A DNA stretch of 19,203 nt from Proteobacteria bacterium UBA4656 (lineage in GTDB: Bacteria; Pseudomonadota; Gammaproteobacteria; Xanthomonadales; Ahniellaceae): contig DHLY01000067.1 of assembly GCA_002405525.1 (NCBI GenBank), positions 11,021 through 30,223 on the forward strand, in the 5' to 3' direction. Position 1 is the stretch's first letter. Every line of letters begins with the position of its first letter. A program made the translations under genes and the position numbers. Positions 10,881 through 19,203 of the stretch are shown here, in pieces. Under the pieces are notes generated by a model, which saw only the letters and a list, made by a program, of their open reading frames with translations, had not been told where the DNA came from and ran no database searches.

Positions 10881-10900
10881 TCGCGCGCAGGGCGCGCTGC
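10881..10900 (-). repeat. Degenerate REP-like element
   Basis: On the minus strand this contains the same 15-mer, GCGCGCCCTGCGCGC (10897-10883), as the loop region of the repeat at 2384-2398, preceded by GCA instead of GGA. Only a 6-bp stem remains. It lies between the converging ends of the TonB-C-like gene and the response regulator and may be a decayed copy of the same repeat family, or chance in GC-rich DNA. Confidence 0.4.
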
Positions 10901-10919
10901 TACCTTCTTCGAGGACCCA

Positions 10920-10939
10920 ATCTCGCGGGCAAAGCGACA
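10920..10939. terminator. Weak hairpin between convergent genes
   Basis: GC-rich region between two converging genes; ATCTCGC at about 10919-10925 can pair with GCGAGAT at about 10933-10939 around a short loop. No T-tract. Listed because a bidirectional terminator would be expected somewhere in this 143-bp gap. Confidence 0.2.
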
Positions 10940-11002
10940 GCGGCGAGATCGGAACGGGACGCTCGCTCCGGGCGCAGCGATCCCGCACCGCGCAGCCCGA
11001 CC

Positions 11003-11647
11003 CTACTGCACGATCCCCAGCTCGAACGCCTTGAGCACCGCCCGCGTGCGGTCGCGCACGCCGAGCTTGGACAGGATGTTCGACACGTGGTTCTTCACCG
11101 TGCCCTCGGCCACGCCCAGTGAGTTGGCGATCTCCTTGTTGGAGTAGCCGCTGGCCATCAGGCGCAGGATCTCCGTCTCGCGATCGGTCAGCGGATCGGG
11201 GCGGTCGAGGCTGGCGAAGTCGTTCTGCATGTTCTTCAGGCCCGACAGCAGGCGCTGGGTCACCACCGGCGCCACCAGTGACCCGCCGGCAGCCACGATC
11301 TTGACCGCGTCCACCAGTTGATCGAGCGAGACGTCCTTCAGCAGGTAGCCCTTGGCGCCCGCCTTCATGCCGGCCAGCACCAGCTGATCGTCGTCGAAGG
11401 TGGTCAGGATGATCACCGGCGGCATGCCCTCGCGGTCCTTCATCGCGTTCAGCACGTCGAGTCCGCTCATGTTGGGCATGCGCATGTCGAGCAGCACGAC
11501 GTCCGGACGCGACTCGGGGATCATCTGCAGCGCCTGCTGCCCGTCGCCCGCCTCGGCGACCACGCGGATGTCCTCCGAAAGATCGAGCAGCGAGCGCACG
11601 CCCTGGCGCACCAGGGTCTGGTCGTCCACCAGCAGTACGTTGATCAT
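11003..11647 (-). CDS. NarL/DesR-type response regulator
   Basis: The product has 214 residues, the usual size for the family. The N-terminal receiver domain (1-120) has the acidic pocket DD at 8-9, the phosphorylated Asp at 54 (VVLLDMRMP), Thr at about 82 and Lys at 104 (GYLLKDVS). The C-terminal LuxR-type helix-turn-helix (about 152-212) shows LTDRETEILRLMASGYSNKEIA and GTVKNHVSNILSKLGVRDR. It is a DNA-binding transcription regulator activated by phosphorylation. Its ATG overlaps the stop of the histidine kinase gene as ATGA, so the two are translationally coupled and form a cognate pair. Closest known type is DesR; its targets are not evident here. Confidence 0.95.
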   Translation of the reverse strand: MINVLLVDDQTLVRQGVRSLLDLSEDIRVVAEAGDGQQALQMIPESRPDVVLLDMRMPNMSGLDVLNAMKDREGMPPVIILTTFDDDQLVLAGMKAGAKGYLLKDVSLDQLVDAVKIVAAGGSLVAPVVTQRLLSGLKNMQNDFASLDRPDPLTDRETEILRLMASGYSNKEIANSLGVAEGTVKNHVSNILSKLGVRDRTRAVLKAFELGIVQ

Positions 11648-12804
11648 GCCTTGGCCTCCTGGGGAATCCTCGCTTCGAGGGAGAAACCCCTGCCCTTCGC
11701 GGTTTCGATGTCGAGCCTTCCGCCGACCTGCGCAAGCCGCTCGCGCATGCCGGCCAGGCCGTTGCCCGCCTGCAGCGCTTCGCTGCCCTGGCCGTCGTCG
11801 CGCGCGTGCATCCGCCAGCCGCCGTCGGCGTCGCGGGAAAACGTGATCCACAGGTTGCGCGCGCGCGCATGACGGATGGCGTTGGTGATGGTCTCCTGCG
11901 CGCAGCGCAGGAGCACCTGCGCGCGCCGCGGGTCGTCTATCGCGAAGCCCTCGGGCATCGCGAGGTGGATGGCCGGGTCGGGAATACCCTCGACGAGCAG
12001 CCGCAGCGCTTTGCCGAGGTCGATGTCGTCGGCTTCGCGGAGCTGGCTCACCACCGCGCGCACGTCCGACAGCAGCAGCCGAGCCAGCGCCTGCGACTGG
12101 CGGACGTGCTCGACCGCCTTGCCCTGCACGAGGTGGCTGGCTACCTCGAGATTCAGACTCAACGCGGTCAGGTGGTGGCCCATCAGGTCGTGCAGTTCGC
12201 GCGCGATGCGCACCCGCTCGCCGGCCCGCGTCGACTCGGCCAGCAGCATCCGGGTGGCGCGCAGTTCGGCGTTCAGCCGCTTCTGCTCCTCGCGCGCCGC
12301 GCCCTGGCTCCTCGCGACCTGCGCGGTGAACATGACGAACAGCGAGAACGACAGATACAGCGCGCACTGCGCGAAACCGGTCAGCCAGGTGTAGCCGTCG
12401 ACCCGCAGTGCAAACACCGGCACCAGCAGCAGCGAGCAGACCACCAACCACGTCAGGGCGCTGCGCCAGGACAGCAGCCACGGCAGCACGCCGCTCATGA
12501 CCATCAGCAGCACGCCGGACAAGCCGCTGCGACTGAAGTGTCCGGTGGCGATCGCCGACGCGGTCATCGCCAGCACCAGCCACCCGCGGCCCTCACGCGC
12601 GCCGCGCGTGCCGAGGCCGTGGCTTGCCGCGACGTAGGAGACGCCGAAAGCAAGATAGGCCAGCGCCCAGCCAAGGTGCCCCGCGTGGTCGGCCACCGGC
12701 GAGCCGCCGAAGGACTCCAGCACCAGCGGCAGCCCGACGCAGGCGTAGGTCAGAAGGCCGGCGTAGCGCAGCAGGTCGACCGGGTTGAGACGCGGGGCAA
12801 GCAT
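11644..12804 (-). CDS. DesK-type sensor histidine kinase
   Basis: The product has 386 residues. The N-terminal 160 residues contain about five to six hydrophobic helices (roughly 14-31, 44-62, 75-88, 96-112, 115-133, 141-162) with very short loops, so the signal is probably sensed in the membrane. A linker (163-195) leads to the HisKA_3 phosphoacceptor region, ERVRIARELHDLMGHHLTAL, with the phosphorylated His at 205. A HATPase domain follows, with an N-box (CAQETITNAIRHARA, about 301-315) and G-boxes (DDGQG 336-340; GNGLAGMRERL 347-357). It phosphorylates the adjacent regulator. DesK itself senses membrane thickness and normally lies beside an ABC transporter or desaturase gene; none is present, so the signal is unknown. 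TAGAAT lies 9 nt before the ATG and there is no ribosome binding site. Confidence 0.94.
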   Translation of the reverse strand: MLAPRLNPVDLLRYAGLLTYACVGLPLVLESFGGSPVADHAGHLGWALAYLAFGVSYVAASHGLGTRGAREGRGWLVLAMTASAIATGHFSRSGLSGVLLMVMSGVLPWLLSWRSALTWLVVCSLLLVPVFALRVDGYTWLTGFAQCALYLSFSLFVMFTAQVARSQGAAREEQKRLNAELRATRMLLAESTRAGERVRIARELHDLMGHHLTALSLNLEVASHLVQGKAVEHVRQSQALARLLLSDVRAVVSQLREADDIDLGKALRLLVEGIPDPAIHLAMPEGFAIDDPRRAQVLLRCAQETITNAIRHARARNLWITFSRDADGGWRMHARDDGQGSEALQAGNGLAGMRERLAQVGGRLDIETAKGRGFSLEARIPQEAKA

Positions 12805-12813
12805 GCTGCGACT

Positions 12814-12819
12814 ATTCTA
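12814..12819 (-). promoter_or_regulatory. Candidate -10 box of the histidine kinase operon
   Basis: TAGAAT on the minus strand (five of six bases), 9 nt before the kinase ATG. A start 7 nt downstream would leave a leader of only two or three bases. No recognisable -35 hexamer. Confidence 0.35.
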
Positions 12820-12941
12820 TGCCCGTTCGGCGGTGCAGCATCGGCCGAAGGTCATCGTCCGGGAGGGAAGCCACCGACGCCACAGTCAGGGACCGTCGGC
12901 GACGAACCCGCGATTCACCTTTTCGGAACTCCGGAAGGTGC

Positions 12942-12947
12942 GATAAT
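12942..12947 (+). promoter_or_regulatory. Candidate -10 box of the GNAT gene
   Basis: GATAAT on the plus strand (five of six bases), about 35 nt before the ATG, which allows a conventional leader carrying the GGGAGGG ribosome binding site at 12972-12978. The upstream segment 12922-12936 (TTCGGAACTCCGGAA) is an imperfect inverted repeat in the -35 region and could be an operator; this is weak. Confidence 0.35.
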
Positions 12948-12982
12948 CCGGGCCCGCTTCACCACAGCCCCGGGAGGGACCG

Positions 12983-13588
12983 ATGGCTCTGGCAATCCGC
13001 GACGTGCGCGAACACGACCTCGACAGCGTGCTGGCGCTCAACAATGCCGCGGGACCTGGCATTCTCCCGATCGACACCGCACGCCTGCGCCGCCTGCACG
13101 ACGAGGCGGCCTACTTCCGCGTGGCGGAGGTCGATGGCCACATCGGCGGCTTCCTCATCGCGCTGACCCCCGACGCCGACTACGACAGCCCGAACTTCGC
13201 CTGGTTCCGGGCGAGGATGCCCGACTTCGTCTACATCGACCGCATCGTGGTCGCGCGGCCTTACCGCGGGCACGGACTCGGGCGAGTCTTCTACGCCGAC
13301 GTCCAGGGTTTCGCCGAGGTCCGTTCCCCGGTGCTGACCTGCGAGGTGTTCCTCGATCCGCGCGACGACGTTTCGGTGCTGTTCCACGGCACCTACGGAT
13401 TCCGCGAAGAGGGCCAACAGACTCTGCCCAATGGCCACCGGGTGAGCCTGCTGGCCAAGGAACTGTGTTCCTATCCATGGGTGCGCGACACCTACCTCGA
13501 GGCCGGGACCCGCCAGTTGCCCGCGCAGCCCTGGCTCGCCGCCCGTCCGCGGCGGCACGGTCCGCAGGCCCGGGCGGCCGCGTCCTGA
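12983..13588 (+). CDS. GNAT family N-acetyltransferase
   Basis: The product has 201 residues. It shows the acetyl-CoA binding motif A, RPYRGHGLG (92-100), preceded by the beta-4 strand DFVYIDRIVVA (81-91), and a motif B region with LFHGTYGFRE (133-142). The family transfers an acetyl group from acetyl-CoA to an amine; substrate not predictable. The last 25 residues are Arg/Ala/Pro-rich and look disordered. The start is supported by GGGAGGG 5 nt upstream. It is divergent from the histidine kinase gene across a 178-bp gap and is followed after 10 nt by the HExxH gene, so those two are probably one transcript. Confidence 0.92.
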   Translation: MALAIRDVREHDLDSVLALNNAAGPGILPIDTARLRRLHDEAAYFRVAEVDGHIGGFLIALTPDADYDSPNFAWFRARMPDFVYIDRIVVARPYRGHGLGRVFYADVQGFAEVRSPVLTCEVFLDPRDDVSVLFHGTYGFREEGQQTLPNGHRVSLLAKELCSYPWVRDTYLEAGTRQLPAQPWLAARPRRHGPQARAAAS

Positions 13589-13598
13589 CCGGCCGCGG

Positions 13599-14117
13599 AT
13601 GCTGCTACTCGGCGCGATCGACCCCGCGCCGCTGATCGCGCTGCTCGGCGCCCGCGGGCTCGAACTGCGGACGGTCGACGACGGCGAGCCGATCACCGGC
13701 TCTTACTGGGGTGAACCCGAAGCCGGAGTGGTCGGCGGCACCGTGTTCGCGCGCGCCGACACGCCCGTCCATTCCGTCCTGCACGAAGCGTCCCACCTGC
13801 TGGTGCTGCCGCCGGACCGGCGCGCGCGCGTGCACACCGATGCCAGCGACAGCGTCGCCGAGGAGGACGCCGCCTGCTACCTGCAGATCGTGCTCGCCAA
13901 TCACCTTCCCGGCGTCGGGTGCGCCCGGATCATGGCCGACATGGACGCCTGGGGTTACACCTTCCGCCTCGGCAGCGCGCGGGCATGGTTCGAGCGCGAC
14001 GCCGCCGAGGTCCGTGACTGGCTGTTGACCCGCGGGCTGTTGGACGGAATCGACGGACCCGACCGGACGCCGTCCGCCCTCGCCCCTCGCCCCACGGCGC
14101 CGTCGGTGGTTCAATAG
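13599..14117 (+). CDS. HExxH-containing protein of unknown function (possible metallopeptidase)
   Basis: The product has 172 residues and no signal peptide. The central feature is HEASHLLV (H62, E63, H66), a zinc-metallopeptidase HExxH motif, followed 22 residues later by EEDAACYLQ (E88, E89), a spacing compatible with a gluzincin third ligand. The C-terminus from about 150 is Pro/Ala-rich and probably disordered. I do not recognise the family. It starts 10 nt after the GNAT stop without a clear ribosome binding site, so it may be translationally coupled to it. HExxH also occurs in non-proteolytic metal proteins such as the EF-P hydroxylase EpmC, so protease activity is inference. Confidence 0.85.
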   Translation: MLLLGAIDPAPLIALLGARGLELRTVDDGEPITGSYWGEPEAGVVGGTVFARADTPVHSVLHEASHLLVLPPDRRARVHTDASDSVAEEDAACYLQIVLANHLPGVGCARIMADMDAWGYTFRLGSARAWFERDAAEVRDWLLTRGLLDGIDGPDRTPSALAPRPTAPSVVQ

Positions 14118-14216
14118 CAGGCGGTCCGCCCGGCCAACCGGCCGGCGGCGCGCCGCGCGGAACCCTCGGCCGCGGCCGCGGTCCTTAGGTCCCGCACAGT
14201 TTCCCCGGAGCCCCGC

Positions 14217-17192
<2,976 letters not shown>

Positions 17193-17198
17193 GCCGCC

Positions 17199-17232
17199 GT
17201 CCGGCGGCGCCCGGGCCCGGGCGCCGCCGGAC
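17199..17232. terminator. 34-bp perfect palindrome after the M16 gene
   Basis: Left arm GTCCGGCGGCGCCCGGG (17 nt) is followed directly by its exact reverse complement, with no unpaired loop in the sequence. It starts 6 nt after the M16 stop. No T-tract follows. It could form a very stable RNA hairpin that ends or protects the M16 transcript just before the bpt promoter region. Confidence 0.6.
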
Positions 17233-17240
17233 CTCGCGGC

Positions 17241-17272
17241 TTGACGCCGCGCCGCCGCCGGCGGCAGATAAT
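17241..17272 (+). promoter_or_regulatory. Candidate promoter of bpt (leaderless spacing)
   Basis: TTGACG (17241-17246, five of six) and GATAAT (17267-17272, five of six) are separated by 20 nt, longer than the optimum of 17. GATAAT ends 6 nt before the bpt ATG at 17279, so the transcript would start at or next to the start codon. No ribosome binding site is seen. Confidence 0.45.
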
Positions 17273-17278
17273 CGGGCC

Positions 17279-18022
17279 ATGCGCTCCGAGTCGGTCCGAC
17301 TGCTCAAGACCCTGCCGCACCCCTGCGGGTACTACCCCGACCGCGTCGCGCAGAACCTCGTCATCGACCCGCTGGCGGCGGACCTGCCGGAGGTCTACCA
17401 GCTGGCGCTGTCGCGTGGATACCGCCGCGCGGGCGGGCACATCTACCGCCCGGCCTGCGCGCGATGCAGTGCGTGCGTGCCGGCGCGCGTGGCGGTGGCC
17501 GAGTTCGCGCCCACCCGCAGCCAACGTCGGTGCCTACGCCGCAACAGCGACCTCTCCTTCGCCGACGCACCGGCGCGCTTCGACGACGAGGTTTTCAACC
17601 TCTATCGGCGCTATCTCGCCGCGCGCCATCGCGGCGGCGGCATGGACGAGGCCGATCGCGACGACTTTGGCCGTTTCCTGACCAGTGCGTGGAGTCCGAC
17701 GCGGTTCTTCGAGTACCGGCTGGGCGGGCACCTGCTGGCGGTGGCGGTCACCGACGTGGTCCGCCATGGGCTGTCGTCCGTCTACACCTTTTACGAGCCC
17801 GACGAGACCGCGCGGGGGCTCGGCACCTTCTGCATCCTGCACCAGGTCGCCGAATGCCGCCGCCGCGCGCTGCCGTACGTGTACCTGGGTTACTGGATCG
17901 ACGGCCACCCGAAGATGGGCTACAAGCAGAACTTCCAGCCGCTGGAACTGCTGCACGGCCAGGGCTGGGAACGCGCCGCCATCGCGGGGCGCCCCGCCAC
18001 TGACCCGGAGCAGACCGCATGA
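17279..18022 (+). CDS. bpt: Aspartate/glutamate leucyltransferase (arginyl-tRNA-protein transferase family)
   Basis: Bpt moves leucine from leucyl-tRNA to proteins with N-terminal Asp or Glu, marking them for ClpS/ClpAP. The product has 247 residues, typical. The N-terminal ATE domain shows LPHPCGYYPDRVAQNLVIDP (12-31), GYRRAGGHIYRPAC and the Cys cluster CARCSACVPARV (60-71). The C-terminal domain shows RFFEYR (142-147), SSVYTFYEP (166-174), RGLGTFCIL (179-187) and YVYLGYWIDG (200-209), with PKMGYKQNFQPLE following. The start ATG gives the family N-terminus. The stop overlaps the next start as ATGA. A second N-end-rule transferase (aat) is not in the window. Confidence 0.95.
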   Translation: MRSESVRLLKTLPHPCGYYPDRVAQNLVIDPLAADLPEVYQLALSRGYRRAGGHIYRPACARCSACVPARVAVAEFAPTRSQRRCLRRNSDLSFADAPARFDDEVFNLYRRYLAARHRGGGMDEADRDDFGRFLTSAWSPTRFFEYRLGGHLLAVAVTDVVRHGLSSVYTFYEPDETARGLGTFCILHQVAECRRRALPYVYLGYWIDGHPKMGYKQNFQPLELLHGQGWERAAIAGRPATDPEQTA

Positions 18023-18429
18023 CCTGGCTCAAGGCCTTCGCCGCCGGCTTCCTCGGCACCCTCGTCTTCCACCAGGGCCTGATGGGCCTGCTCTACCTCG
18101 CGGGCGTCAGCCCGCGCGCGCCCTTCCCGATGGCGCCGACCGAACCGCTCGGCATCCCGCAGGTGGCCTCGCTCGCGTTCTGGGGCGGCGTATGGGCGAT
18201 GGTGCTGATGCCGCTGCTGCGGCGCTGGACCGGCGGCGCGTGGTTCGGCGCGTGGACCGTCGTCGGCGCGCTGGCGCCATCGGCGGTCGCGCTGTTCGTC
18301 GTGTTTCCGCTCAAGGGCATGGGCGTGGCCGCTGGCTGGGACCCGAAGCTGATCGTCGGCGCACTGCTGCTCAATGGGGCCTGGGGTTTCGGCAGCGCAT
18401 TGTTCCTGCGCGCGTTCAAGGCACGCTGA
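18019..18429 (+). CDS. Four-helix membrane protein of unknown function
   Basis: The product has 136 residues and is almost entirely hydrophobic, with about four transmembrane segments (roughly 7-28, 50-67, 75-98, 111-132). A short Pro-rich loop (31-47) lies between helices one and two. I see no catalytic motif and do not assign a family. Its ATG overlaps the bpt stop (ATGA), so it is translated with bpt; this may be simple operon packing and gives no clear functional hint. Confidence 0.85.
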   Translation: MTWLKAFAAGFLGTLVFHQGLMGLLYLAGVSPRAPFPMAPTEPLGIPQVASLAFWGGVWAMVLMPLLRRWTGGAWFGAWTVVGALAPSAVALFVVFPLKGMGVAAGWDPKLIVGALLLNGAWGFGSALFLRAFKAR

Positions 18430-18454
18430 CACCCGCTCGACAAGCCCGCCGACC

Positions 18455-18460
18455 GGGGAA
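18455..18460 (+). promoter_or_regulatory. Ribosome binding site of the DUF2207 gene
   Basis: GGGGAA, 9 nt before the ATG at 18470. Supports this start over an in-frame ATG four codons downstream (18482). Confidence 0.5.
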
Positions 18461-18469
18461 ACCTTCGCC

Positions 18470-19203
18470 ATGCGGAACGTCATGCTGCGCCCGATCGTCG
18501 TCCTGCTGGTCCTGCTCGCCGCTTCGACCGCGCGCGCCGACGAGCGCATCCTCGACTACCGCATTGCGGTGCAGGTGCGCGCCGACGCCAGCCTCGAGGT
18601 GACGGAGGACATCACCGTCCGGGCCGAGGGCACCCAGGTGCGGCGCGGGATCTTCCGCGACTTTCCGACCCGCTACCGCGACCGCGCCGGCAACGCGGTG
18701 GCGGTCGACCTCGAAGTGCTGTCGGTGTTGCGCGACGGCGCGAGCGAGACCTGGTTCACTGACGACCTCGACAACGGCGTGCGGATCAACACCGGCGACG
18801 ACGATTTCCTGCCGCGCCTGCCCGGCACCTACCGCTACACGCTGCGCTACCGCACCACGCGCCAGCTCGGCTTCTTCGCCGACCACGACGAGCTGTACTG
18901 GAACGCGATCGGCACCGGCTGGTCGTTCCCGATCGACGCCGCGCGGGTCGAAGTGCGCCTGCCCGCCGCGGTGCCGGTCGGTGACCTCGCCGCCGAAGGC
19001 TACACCGGCCCCCAGGGCGCGAAAGGCCAGGACTACACCACACACATCGTCGAACCCGGGCTCGCGCGCTGGGACCTCGCCGCGCCGCTCGCGCCGAGCG
19101 AGGGGCTAACCATCGTGCTGTCGTTACCCAAGGGCCTGGTGCCGGAGCCGACCGCAGGCGGCCGCATCGGCTGGCTGCTGGAGGGCAACCGCGGGGTGCA
19201 GGT
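18470..19203 (+). CDS. DUF2207 membrane protein, 5' part
   Basis: The gene runs off the window after 244 codons. It has a signal peptide or N-terminal signal anchor (MLRPIVVLLVLLAASTARA), then a beta-rich extracytoplasmic domain with ERILDYRIAVQVRADASLEV, VRRGIFRDFPTRY and DELYWNAIGTGWSFPID, which are typical of the DUF2207 N-terminal region. Full members have about 600 residues with transmembrane helices and a C-terminal Gly/Ser-rich tail; those parts are outside the window. GGGGAA lies 9 nt before the ATG. It follows the four-helix protein gene after 40 bp. Function of the family is unknown. Confidence 0.9.
   Translation, partial: MRNVMLRPIVVLLVLLAASTARADERILDYRIAVQVRADASLEVTEDITVRAEGTQVRRGIFRDFPTRYRDRAGNAVAVDLEVLSVLRDGASETWFTDDLDNGVRINTGDDDFLPRLPGTYRYTLRYRTTRQLGFFADHDELYWNAIGTGWSFPIDAARVEVRLPAAVPVGDLAAEGYTGPQGAKGQDYTTHIVEPGLARWDLAAPLAPSEGLTIVLSLPKGLVPEPTAGGRIGWLLEGNRGVQ

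Overview
The window is about 19.2 kb of very GC-rich, gene-dense DNA with almost all of the sequence coding. It looks like the chromosome of a gammaproteobacterium of the Xanthomonadales type (Lysobacter or Rhodanobacteraceae-like). The basis is the GC-rich third codon positions, the maf-rng-yhdP-tldD order, a Bpt-type leucyltransferase, and GC-rich REP-like palindromes between genes. The taxonomic placement is inference from gene content and base composition, not from a search. I see no phage, plasmid, transposase, CRISPR array, tRNA or rRNA.

Left part, minus strand, positions 58-10069, read from high to low coordinates: maf (septum-associated nucleotide pyrophosphatase), rng (RNase G), yhdP (AsmA-like envelope lipid transport protein) and tldD (metalloprotease), which is the classical proteobacterial cluster. 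A 271-bp gap with three strong palindromes follows, then tgt (queuosine tRNA modification), coaD (coenzyme A biosynthesis) and a small lipoprotein of unknown function.

Middle part, 10176-14117. A plus-strand gene for a secreted protein with two TonB-C-like halves is interrupted by an in-frame amber codon exactly where a tryptophan would be expected. It converges on a minus-strand two-component system (NarL/DesR-type regulator and DesK-type histidine kinase, overlapping by ATGA). Divergent from the kinase is a plus-strand pair: a GNAT acetyltransferase and a small HExxH protein of unknown function.

Right part, 14217-19203, all plus strand: a secreted tandem-domain M16 (insulinase-type) peptidase closed by a 34-bp perfect palindrome, then bpt (N-end-rule leucyltransferase) overlapping by ATGA a four-helix membrane protein of unknown function, and the 5' part of a DUF2207 membrane protein that runs off the window.

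Most of the window is housekeeping. I did not find a convincing new multi-gene system. The points most worth checking are the amber-interrupted TonB-C-like gene, the -10-like hexamers set directly against the start codons of tgt, bpt and the kinase (possible leaderless mRNAs), the cluster of related palindromes, and the uncharacterised GNAT/HExxH pair facing an orphan two-component system.
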